A stretch of DNA of 64,000 bases from Clostridium beijerinckii (GTDB lineage Bacteria; Bacillota; Clostridia; Clostridiales; Clostridiaceae), in assembly GCF_036699995.1 (NCBI RefSeq), contig NZ_CP144906.1, positions 930,001-994,000 of the forward strand. The letters are read 5' to 3'. Positions 57,852 to 64,000 of the stretch are shown piece after piece. Every line of letters begins with the position of its first letter. Position 1 is the stretch's first letter. The position numbers and the translations under genes were made by a program. A model generated the notes under the pieces. It was not told the DNA's origin. It saw only the letters and a list, made by a program, of their open reading frames with translations, and did not search any database.

Positions 57852-58352
57852 ATGTCAGAAAAGTCAGGGAATAAAAAGAGGATAAGAATTATTCCATTGT
57901 TTGTATCAATAATTATTCCACTTTTAATAGGAGGGCTTTCAACATTATTGGTTCCTAATATGAGATCAATATATGAAAGCTTAATTAGGCCACCTTTTTC
58001 GCCACCTGCAATGGTTTTTCCGATTGTGTGGACTATACTTTATATAATTATGGGAATATGCTCATATAAAGTATATATTTTAAAATATGAGAATATAGAT
58101 GTAAGCTCTGCGATATTTGTTTACGCCATACAACTATTATTAAATTTTTTATGGACTATAATTTTCTTTGGGTTTAAGCTTTATGCGTTAGCATTTTTAG
58201 AACTTATTATTTTAATTATCTTTGTAATTTTAACTATAAAGAGGTTTTATGAAAAGATTGGGAAAAAGGCATTTCTATTAATTCCTTATTTGGCTTGGTT
58301 AGTATATGCAGGAGTGTTGAATTTTTTTATTTGGGTGTTAAATGAAATGTAA
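57852..58352 (+). CDS. tspO: TspO/MBR family protein
   Basis: A 166-aa integral membrane protein with five TM helices. The family signature RPPFSPPAMVFPIVWTILYI and the C-terminal YLAWLVYAGVLNFFIWVLN are present. TspO binds tetrapyrroles and affects porphyrin handling and stress responses. GAGGTG precedes the ATG. It is monocistronic, with a terminator 30 nt downstream. The role in an anaerobe is unknown; this genome makes siroheme for AsrC, so porphyrin metabolism exists here. Confidence 0.93.
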   Translation: MSEKSGNKKRIRIIPLFVSIIIPLLIGGLSTLLVPNMRSIYESLIRPPFSPPAMVFPIVWTILYIIMGICSYKVYILKYENIDVSSAIFVYAIQLLLNFLWTIIFFGFKLYALAFLELIILIIFVILTIKRFYEKIGKKAFLLIPYLAWLVYAGVLNFFIWVLNEM

Positions 58353-58383
58353 GTTGCTCATATTCCATGTAATTAATATTTTT

Positions 58384-58427
58384 AAGATGGTTGCTAAGAT
58401 TAATATCTAGGTAATCATCTTTTTTAT
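58384..58427 (+). terminator. tspO terminator
   Basis: AAGATGGTTGCT / AGGTAATCATCTT then TTTTT. Confidence 0.85.
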
Positions 58428-58444
58428 TTAATGCTATATTCTTA

Positions 58445-58477
58445 TCACATGAGCTGGAAAAGACAGAGGTATAAAAA
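58445..58477 (+). repeat. short intergenic repeat, copy 2
   Basis: TCACATGAGCTGGAAAAG leading into ACAGAGGTATAAAAA. See copy 1 at 48673-48705. Confidence 0.7.
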
Positions 58478-58662
58478 CTTCGAACTTCACGGTTGCCTGT
58501 GATTTTATTCTGATTTTTAATATTATTTATGTTTTAGTTTATAAAAAAATATATCTATTTTGCCATTTAAAGAATATTAATATTATATACTATCAATTTA
58601 GGGAGGGGTCTGCTTTGAAATATTTTAATTAAGTATATAATAGATTCAAAGTGGGATAAGAT

Positions 58663-60969
58663 ATGAAGAAAGAATTAACTCCAAATGAAATTATTTTTTG
58701 TACTTCGTGTACAGATAACATTAAAAAAAGTAATATTAATAGAGTACCTGAATTTACATCTACTTTAAATAGAATTAAAAAGAGCTTGAGTGTTGAAAAA
58801 GAAGGATACAATATATATTACGTAGATTCGTTTTCAAAAGAGAAACTAGAGAATTTAATAGAGTGTGTTGAAAATATATATGAAAAACTTCCTGCACCAA
58901 AAGATATTTGCTATGTAACATCACAAGAACAACTAAATCCTACTGCATTATTTTTACCAAATGGTAAAGGAAATATATTAAAAGAAATGATTGATGATAT
59001 AAAAGAGAAATACTTTGAATGCATAGTAGAGTTTTATAGCAGTTCTTCAGATGAGGAAAAGGAAGATATTATTGAAGAAATAAGTGAAAAAAGGAATAAT
59101 TATATAACAAAACTTATGGATTCAGCAAAAAATAAGAATTTTGATGTTAAAGCAACTAGCGGAGGGTTTGTGTTTATTCCTTTGAAAGATGAAGGCAATG
59201 AGATGACTCAAAATGAATATGACAGTCTCGAAAGTAACACTCAAGAAAGTATCGAAAAACAAGCATCAAAATTAAAAAAAGAAGCAGAAGAAATTCTAGA
59301 GACATTAAAAGATATTGAAATAAAATCGATTAAGAAACTTAAAAGTATATACAAAGATTTTATAAAAAAGAATATGCAGAGTCATAAGGATGATTTATTA
59401 TTACAATTTATTTCCCAGGATGATGTTTATAAATATCTTCTTCAAATGTATGATGATATAGAAGAAAGGGTAGTTGAATGCTACACTATCAATTTAGAGG
59501 ATGATGAAGAGTATTTAAAAGATACATTCTCTAATTATAATGTGAATGTAATTGTTGATAATTCCAGCATAGATCATCCGAGAGTTATCTATGAGGAAGA
59601 TCCTACTATTGGAAACTTAATTGGTACTATTGAATATAGAAACAATAATGGGGGGTATAGTACAGATATATCATTGATTTCTGCTGGTAGCTTGTTAAAG
59701 GCTAATGAAGGATGTCTTATACTAAGATTAAGTTCATTAATCAGCAGTGGAGTAAGCTACTACTATCTAAAAAAATCATTAATTCATGGTAAAGTAAACT
59801 ATAATTATACTAAGAGTTATTTAGAAATGATATCTATCGCAGGATTAAAGCCAGAGTCAATTCCTATTAATTTGAAGGTTATTTTAATAGGCGACTATGA
59901 GAGTTTTCAGATATTATATGATAATGATGAGGATTTTAAACAAATATTCCCAATCAGGATAGAAGCGGATACTGAATTGAAATATAATGATATTACTAAA
60001 AATTCTATTGAAGGATTAATAAAAGAAAAGGTAAAAAAAGATAACTTGTTGAATATAACGGATGATGCTCTTAAGGAAATGATTAAATTCCTTGCTAGGG
60101 TCGCAGGTCAAAGAAATAAAATATCTATAGATGATTATTATATAAATAAATTACTGCATCTATCCAATAATAATGCAAAAGAAGATAAAAGAAAAAATAT
60201 AGAAAAGCAAGATATAATTGATATAGCATATGAAGATGAAAAGATTTTAGAAGATATAATGGATAATTATAAAAGTAAAAAAATATTGATAACAGTAAAC
60301 GGAAGAAAAACAGGAATAATTAATGGGCTTTCTGTAGTTGGAAATGGATCTTATAGCTTTGGTAAGCCTATGAGGATAACATGTTTATCAAATATAGGAG
60401 ATGGAAGAATAATCGATGTGCATAAAGAATGCAAGATGAGTGGAAATATCCATGAAAAATCGATTGGGATATTGCGAGGACTATTAAGTAATTTAATAAG
60501 TCCTTATGAAAAATTGCCAGTAGATTTTCAATTAAGTTTTGAACAGACTTATGGAATGCTTGAAGGAGACAGTGCTTCTGTGGCAGAGATAATCTGTATT
60601 CTATCAGCTTTAAGTAAGAGGCCAATAAGACAAAATATTGCTGTCACTGGATCTATAAATCAGTTTGGAGAAATTCAGGCAATTGGTGGGGTCAATGAAA
60701 AAATCGAAGGCTTCCATAGAGTTTGCAGCATTATTGATAAAACAGATGGAAAGGGTGTTTTAATTCCAAGTACAAATGCTGATGAATTAATATTAAGATA
60801 TGAAGTTGAAGATGATATTAGAAATGGAAAGTTTCATATATATACTATGGAAACTTTAGAGGATGCTATTGAAGTATTAATACTTGATGAAGGAGAACCA
60901 GTAAAAAGTTTCTTTAAGGAAATAGAAAATGAAATTTTAAAATATAAGGGTGGAAAAAAGAAAAAGTAA
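58663..60969 (+). CDS. Lon-like protease with degenerate AAA domain (LonB/YcbZ type)
   Basis: 768 aa. The C-terminal S16 protease domain (~560-760) has the catalytic dyad Ser637 in MLEGDSASVAEI and Lys680 in GGVNEKIEGF; the 43-residue spacing equals E. coli Lon (679/722). The N-terminal two thirds correspond to the AAA_32/LonB-type region, but I find no Walker A. The Walker B-like stretch is KANEGCLILRLSSL, without the acidic pair. The closest family I recognise is E. coli YcbZ. It probably degrades proteins without classical ATP use, or acts in sporulation given its position before spoIIA. Start supported by GTGGGATAAG. Confidence 0.88.
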   Translation: MKKELTPNEIIFCTSCTDNIKKSNINRVPEFTSTLNRIKKSLSVEKEGYNIYYVDSFSKEKLENLIECVENIYEKLPAPKDICYVTSQEQLNPTALFLPNGKGNILKEMIDDIKEKYFECIVEFYSSSSDEEKEDIIEEISEKRNNYITKLMDSAKNKNFDVKATSGGFVFIPLKDEGNEMTQNEYDSLESNTQESIEKQASKLKKEAEEILETLKDIEIKSIKKLKSIYKDFIKKNMQSHKDDLLLQFISQDDVYKYLLQMYDDIEERVVECYTINLEDDEEYLKDTFSNYNVNVIVDNSSIDHPRVIYEEDPTIGNLIGTIEYRNNNGGYSTDISLISAGSLLKANEGCLILRLSSLISSGVSYYYLKKSLIHGKVNYNYTKSYLEMISIAGLKPESIPINLKVILIGDYESFQILYDNDEDFKQIFPIRIEADTELKYNDITKNSIEGLIKEKVKKDNLLNITDDALKEMIKFLARVAGQRNKISIDDYYINKLLHLSNNNAKEDKRKNIEKQDIIDIAYEDEKILEDIMDNYKSKKILITVNGRKTGIINGLSVVGNGSYSFGKPMRITCLSNIGDGRIIDVHKECKMSGNIHEKSIGILRGLLSNLISPYEKLPVDFQLSFEQTYGMLEGDSASVAEIICILSALSKRPIRQNIAVTGSINQFGEIQAIGGVNEKIEGFHRVCSIIDKTDGKGVLIPSTNADELILRYEVEDDIRNGKFHIYTMETLEDAIEVLILDEGEPVKSFFKEIENEILKYKGGKKKK

Positions 60970-60998
60970 TTATTGGCTTATCTAATAAGTTAAATCTT

Positions 60999-61144
60999 TA
61001 AGTTAGATATCCCAACTAAGATATGAACTTATTCATATAGCTCGCCGAAATAAGAATTATACTGTTGTTCCAGTTTCTAAGGAAATTATGATGGATGATT
61101 CTAATTTCTAGTTGGGATATATTTTATAGTATAAATCTAACTTA
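60999..61144. repeat. nested inverted repeat pair
   Basis: TAAGTTAGAT (60999-61008) pairs with ATCTAACTTA (61135-61144), and ATATCCCAACT (61007-61017) pairs with AGTTGGGATAT (61110-61120). The gap contains a smaller palindrome ATATGAA-CTTA-TTCATAT (61021-61038). It looks like a decayed small element or a long 3' structure after the Lon-like gene. Confidence 0.65.
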
Positions 61145-61170
61145 TAGTTTGGTTATCTATAAGAAAATAA

Positions 61171-61233
61171 AATAGAAGATGATCTTATAATATATATTTA
61201 TATGAGTATATCGGGATTATCTTCTATTTTTTA
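61171..61233 (+). terminator. terminator-like hairpin
   Basis: AATAGAAGAT / ATCTTCTATT then TTTTATG, with a 38-nt loop. Probably ends transcription from the Lon-like gene. Confidence 0.7.
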
Positions 61234-61390
61234 TGCATTAAGCAAAAATAATATATTCATTTAATATTCGATAATTATGTAGTGTAGTTAATTATCGGTA
61301 TCTTTATTTTATATATCGTTAATATATGTGATATAGGCGGATAATTAAGATTATGAGTTATAATAAATAGAAAAAAATGTAATAAATAGT

Positions 61391-61420
61391 TTGACGTTGA
61401 ATAAAATAGTATGTTAAAAT
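61391..61420 (+). promoter_or_regulatory. possible spoIIA promoter
   Basis: TTGACG, an 18-bp spacer, then TGTTAAAAT (extended -10 TAAAAT). In clostridia spoIIA is usually driven by sigma-H and Spo0A. I do not see a clean sigma-H pair or 0A box; GTAGAAT at 61459 is a weak alternative -10. Confidence 0.35.
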
Positions 61421-61447
61421 ATGGTAAAAGGTGAAATGAGGTAAAAG

Positions 61448-61525
61448 AGGAGGTGAACGTAGAATATCTTAAAACTTAAATATATAAGTTTAAAACTACA
61501 TTGTGAGATATTCTTAATTAATATG
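61448..61525 (+). promoter_or_regulatory. displaced Shine-Dalgarno and hairpin leader of spoIIAA
   Basis: AGGAGGTGA (61448-61456) lies 66 nt before the spoIIAA ATG, and no start codon stands 5-12 nt after it. AGAATATCT (61461-61469) and AGATATTCT (61506-61514) form a 9-bp stem between them, with an inner AAACTTA/TAAGTTT. Folding would leave 12 nt between the ribosome site and the ATG. Confidence 0.6.
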
Positions 61526-61858
61526 TATTTAAAATTTGAGAAACAAAAAAATATTCTAATAACTACTCTTAGTGGTGAACTAGATCATAATAGTGCAGAG
61601 GAAGTTAGAGTAAAAATTGATGATAGGATAGATAGAGATAATATAGAAAAAGTTATTTTAAATTTTTCAGGAGTTACTTTTATGGATAGTTCAGGAATTG
61701 GAGCTGTCTTGGGTAGATATAAAAAACTATCGAACAAAGGGGGTATGCTTTGTATTGCAGAACCTAATAAGAATGTTAATAGAATTTTTGAACTGGCCGG
61801 ATTGTACAAGTTAATTAAAAATTATAATACTGTAGATGAAGCAGTAAGGTGCATTTAG
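61523..61858 (+). CDS. spoIIAA: anti-anti-sigma factor SpoIIAA
   Basis: A 111-aa STAS-domain protein. [17 protein letters not shown] contains Ser56, the residue phosphorylated by SpoIIAB; dephosphorylated SpoIIAA releases sigma-F in the forespore. It is similar to B. subtilis SpoIIAA along its length. The ATG has no close ribosome site, and no other in-frame ATG, GTG or TTG lies between it and the upstream stop. First gene of spoIIAA-spoIIAB-sigF, 14 nt before spoIIAB. Confidence 0.95.
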   Translation: MYLKFEKQKNILITTLSGELDHNSAEEVRVKIDDRIDRDNIEKVILNFSGVTFMDSSGIGAVLGRYKKLSNKGGMLCIAEPNKNVNRIFELAGLYKLIKNYNTVDEAVRCI

Positions 61859-61872
61859 ATGGAGGGGTTATC

Positions 61873-62304
61873 ATGTCTGACAATAAAATGAGCATAGAAT
61901 TTGTAAGCAAATCTCAAAATGAAGCTTTTGCAAGAGTTGCAGTTGCAGCTTTTGTTGCTCAATTAGATCCAACAATTGATGAAATAAATGATGTAAAAAC
62001 AGCAGTGTCTGAGGCAGTTACTAATTCTATAATACATGGATATGAAAATAGAGAAGATGGATTAGTTAGAATTGAAGCAGAAATTAATGAAGATCAAGTA
62101 ACTATAGCGATTATTGATAAAGGAATTGGAATTGATAACATAGAGCAAGCTATGGAACCATTATATACATCAAGACCAGATTTGGAAAGATCTGGTATGG
62201 GATTTACTGTAATGGAGACATTTATGGATGCGTTAGAGGTTGACAGTGAAAAAGGTAATGGTACAAAGGTGGTAATTAAGAAGAAATTTAACGTGGTAAG
62301 TTAG
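61873..62304 (+). CDS. spoIIAB: anti-sigma F factor SpoIIAB
   Basis: A 143-aa GHKL serine kinase and anti-sigma factor. The N box [17 protein letters not shown], the G1 box DKGIGID and the G2-like [13 protein letters not shown] match the family. I start at MSDNKMS, supported by GGAGGGG; an upstream in-frame ATG lies inside spoIIAA. It sequesters sigma-F and phosphorylates SpoIIAA. Confidence 0.96.
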   Translation: MSDNKMSIEFVSKSQNEAFARVAVAAFVAQLDPTIDEINDVKTAVSEAVTNSIIHGYENREDGLVRIEAEINEDQVTIAIIDKGIGIDNIEQAMEPLYTSRPDLERSGMGFTVMETFMDALEVDSEKGNGTKVVIKKKFNVVS

Positions 62305-62314
62305 GTGAAATAAG

Positions 62315-63070
62315 ATGGAAAAAGAGGATTTAAAACGAGAGGATTACAATTATGATAAGAATCCAAAGCTATTAGCTCTAGCAAGAAGTGGCGATACTGA
62401 TGCTATGAATAAATTAATAGAAATGAATTTGCCATTGGTGTCATCTATAAGTAAAAAGTTTCTAAATAGGGGATATGATTATGAAGATATATTTCAAATA
62501 GGATCTATTGGGTTAGTTAAAGCTATTAATAATTTCGACTTAAATTATAATGTTAAGTTCTCTACTTATGCAGTTCCTATGATTATAGGAGAAATAAAGA
62601 GATTTTTAAGAGATGATGGGATGATAAAGGTAAGTCGTAATGTTAAAAGCCTTGCTAGAAAGATACATTTTCAGAAAGAGATTTTAACCAAAAAGCTTAA
62701 GAGATCACCTACTATAGAAGAGCTTGCAGATTATGCAAATGTTGATAAGGAGGAGATCTTATTTGCAATTGAATCTTCTAATAGCTTACAATATTTATAT
62801 GATACAATACATCAGGATGACGGAGCTCCAGTTCTTTTAATAGATAAACTAAGTGAGAAAAGTGCAGATGATGAAAATCTTATTGAAAAGATAGCTCTTA
62901 AAGAAGCATTAAATAGTTTAGATAATAAAGCTAAACAGATTATAATGTTACGTTATTTTAAAGATAAAACACAAGTTCAAGTAGCTAAAATGTTAGGTAT
63001 AAGCCAAGTGCAGGTATCGCGAATTGAAAAGAAGGTTTTAGCTGAAATGCGGAAAAAATTAGAAGAATAA
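62315..63070 (+). CDS. sigF: sporulation sigma factor F
   Basis: A 251-aa sigma-70-family factor. Region 2 carries DIFQIGSIGLVKAINNFD and KFSTYAVPMIIGEIKRFLRD; region 3 KLKRSPTIEELADYANV; region 4 MLRYFKDKTQVQVAKMLGIS. It directs early forespore transcription. It lies 10 nt after spoIIAB, and a terminator follows, so this three-gene operon is complete. Confidence 0.97.
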   Translation: MEKEDLKREDYNYDKNPKLLALARSGDTDAMNKLIEMNLPLVSSISKKFLNRGYDYEDIFQIGSIGLVKAINNFDLNYNVKFSTYAVPMIIGEIKRFLRDDGMIKVSRNVKSLARKIHFQKEILTKKLKRSPTIEELADYANVDKEEILFAIESSNSLQYLYDTIHQDDGAPVLLIDKLSEKSADDENLIEKIALKEALNSLDNKAKQIIMLRYFKDKTQVQVAKMLGISQVQVSRIEKKVLAEMRKKLEE

Positions 63071-63126
63071 AATTTGCTAATTACACATTGGTAAGAAAAA
63101 TGATAAACATAAAAAAGAGTTATTAT

Positions 63127-63187
63127 GGAATATATATTTGTATAATTTTTTATTAAATTAGGTCAAATATATATTCTATTTTTTTTA
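63127..63187 (+). terminator. spoIIA operon terminator
   Basis: GGAATATATATTTG / CAAATATATATTCT then ATTTTTTTTAT. Confidence 0.85.
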
Positions 63188-63272
63188 TAAAATATATGCC
63201 AAAAAATAACACGATTAATCTTAATAATTTTGCAAATGATAGATATACAGGTAAAAAAGGAGAGTGATCATC

Positions 63273-63740
63273 TTGACTAATAATAAAGAAGTAAATGAAG
63301 AAAGAATAAAGCAAAAATATAATGATATGGCCAATGAAGCCATTCCAAAATCAAAGATACTTAAAGATTGCTTAAAAGCGTTTTTAGTTGGAGGATTAAT
63401 ATGCGATGTAGGTCAATTGATTTACAATATTGCAGCAGGATTTGGGATTGCAGAAGAACAAATAATGAATATGGTTCCTATTATAATGGTATTTTTAGGA
63501 GCTTTGTTAACAGGTACTGGAGTATATGCCAAATTGGCTAATTTTGGTGGAGCTGGTACTGTTGTTCCGATAACTGGGTTTTCTAATGCTGTAGTTTCTC
63601 CAGCAATAGAGTTTAAAAAAGAAGGATTTATATTTGGAGTCGCAGCCAAAATGTTTACAATTGCAGGACCAGTATTGGTATATGGTATTGGTACATCAGT
63701 AATAATAGGAATAATTTATTATATAATTGCAATAATTTAA
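63273..63740 (+). CDS. spoVAC: stage V sporulation protein AC
   Basis: A 155-aa inner-membrane spore protein with four TM helices (~35-60, ~65-90, ~105-125, ~130-153). Signatures include FLVGGLICDVGQLIYN, ALLTGTGVYAKLANFGGAGT and VPITGFSNAVVSPAIEFKKEG. It is part of the SpoVA channel for dipicolinate uptake and release. The start is TTG (MTNNKEV), 10 nt after AAAGGAG; an in-frame GTG 9 nt earlier lies within that site. spoVAD follows. Confidence 0.94.
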   Translation: MTNNKEVNEERIKQKYNDMANEAIPKSKILKDCLKAFLVGGLICDVGQLIYNIAAGFGIAEEQIMNMVPIIMVFLGALLTGTGVYAKLANFGGAGTVVPITGFSNAVVSPAIEFKKEGFIFGVAAKMFTIAGPVLVYGIGTSVIIGIIYYIIAII

Positions 63741-63836
63741 ATCAAAAAAGGAATTGGAATTTTAAGATGGGGATATGTATTTTTTTGATAAATAATCGAG
63801 TTGCTTTTAATTCAAAAATGTAGAGGAGTGATTAAT

Positions 63837-64000
63837 TTGCAAATGAAGAATAAAAAGATAGGAAATCAAACTGTAAAATTAGATAATCCACCAAAAATAA
63901 TATCAACGCATTCTATAGTAGGCCCTAAAGAAGGGGAAGGACCGCTAAGTGAATACTTTGATGAAATATTAAACGATGACATGTTAGGAAAGGAAAGTTT
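63837..64000 (+). CDS. spoVAD: stage V sporulation protein AD (5' part)
   Basis: Open to the window edge; 54 residues visible. The start is TTG at 63837, 8 nt after AGGAG, giving MQMKNKKIGNQ; ATG at 63843 is the alternative. The peptide continues with the KLDNPPKIISTHSIVGPKEG pattern followed by GPLSEYFDEILND, as in SpoVAD, a thiolase-fold protein of the dipicolinate channel. It lies 96 nt after spoVAC and presumably continues into spoVAE. The 3' end is outside the window. Confidence 0.9.
   Translation, partial: MQMKNKKIGNQTVKLDNPPKIISTHSIVGPKEGEGPLSEYFDEILNDDMLGKES

Larger units (their letters stand above)
60970..61522. other. intergenic region between the Lon-like gene and spoIIAA
   Basis: 553 nt with no credible gene. 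It contains nested inverted repeats (60999-61144), a terminator-like stem (61171-61233), a possible promoter (61391-61420), a perfect Shine-Dalgarno at 61448 and a hairpin just before spoIIAA. Confidence 0.7.

Noticed and set aside
61040..61104. Remnant of a HicA-like toxin gene (peptide ARRNKNYTVVPVSKEI)
   Set aside because: Too short and too weak a likeness to call a pseudogene; kept only as part of a repeat observation.
61430..61470. Clean sigma-H promoter for spoIIA
   Set aside because: GTAGAAT could be a -10, but a matching AGGAWWW at correct spacing is not evident.

Overview
The window is low-GC, strongly AT-biased DNA from an anaerobic, endospore-forming Firmicute. It is most consistent with Clostridium sensu stricto, and my impression is of the C. 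beijerinckii/butyricum group. The reasons are the spoIIA/sigF and spoVA sporulation genes, the anaerobic sulfite reductase AsrABC, hybrid-cluster protein, many ferredoxin-type proteins, strong AGGAGG ribosome sites and simple stem plus T-run terminators. I see no phage, complete IS element or CRISPR array.

Layout. 1-2452: the 3' two thirds of a 23S rRNA gene, a 255-nt spacer without tRNA, and 5S rRNA with its terminator. 2484-4908: a Bcp peroxiredoxin, then a SAM-I riboswitch driving metY. 4978-13449: a sugar island made of a YesM/AraC two-component system divergent from an ABC importer and a GH31 alpha-xylosidase. 13543-17204: oligoendopeptidase F, a flavodoxin-ferredoxin fusion and an unknown protein. 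17230-19927: a peroxide/thiol island (thioredoxin, glutathione peroxidase, an FFTR-like thioredoxin reductase lacking NADPH motifs, and OhrR), with OhrR-like operator boxes that I noticed at several places. 19982-25137: two Crp/Fnr regulators, a hydrosulfide-type FNT channel and asrABC. 25138-25846: a 700-nt gap holding a ~217-nt imperfect hairpin element and a Crp/Fnr-like box in front of hcp. 27782-31508: a KimA-type potassium importer and lysP behind a lysine riboswitch. 31769-33713: a YtrA-type GntR/ABC operon. 33931-36995: nadABC behind a palindromic candidate operator. 37171-40657: ferredoxin-like protein, universal stress protein, trpS and small conserved proteins. 40711-46140: M29 aminopeptidase, then polA-coaE-lytic transglycosylase. 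46238: tRNA-Leu(GAG). 46718-58352: chemotaxis receptor, two tandem YhgE/Pip proteins, two tandem orphan histidine kinases and TspO. 58663-60969: a Lon-like protease with a degenerate ATPase. 61390-64000: spoIIAA-spoIIAB-sigF, then spoVAC and the start of spoVAD.

How the genes work together. The two-component system probably senses an extracellular sugar and controls uptake of xylose-containing oligosaccharides cleaved by the GH31 enzyme. Trx, GPx and FFTR form a plausible ferredoxin-to-peroxide electron path under OhrR control. AsrABC reduces sulfite to sulfide and the FNT channel would export it as HS-. The orphan kinases could feed Spo0A, whose downstream spoIIA operon lies 4 kb away.

The observations I rate highest are the FFTR-like enzyme with its OhrR-box cluster, the long hairpin at 25170-25386, the hairpin that seems to bridge a perfect Shine-Dalgarno to the distant spoIIAA start, and the tandem orphan kinase pair. 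None of these was checked by database search.
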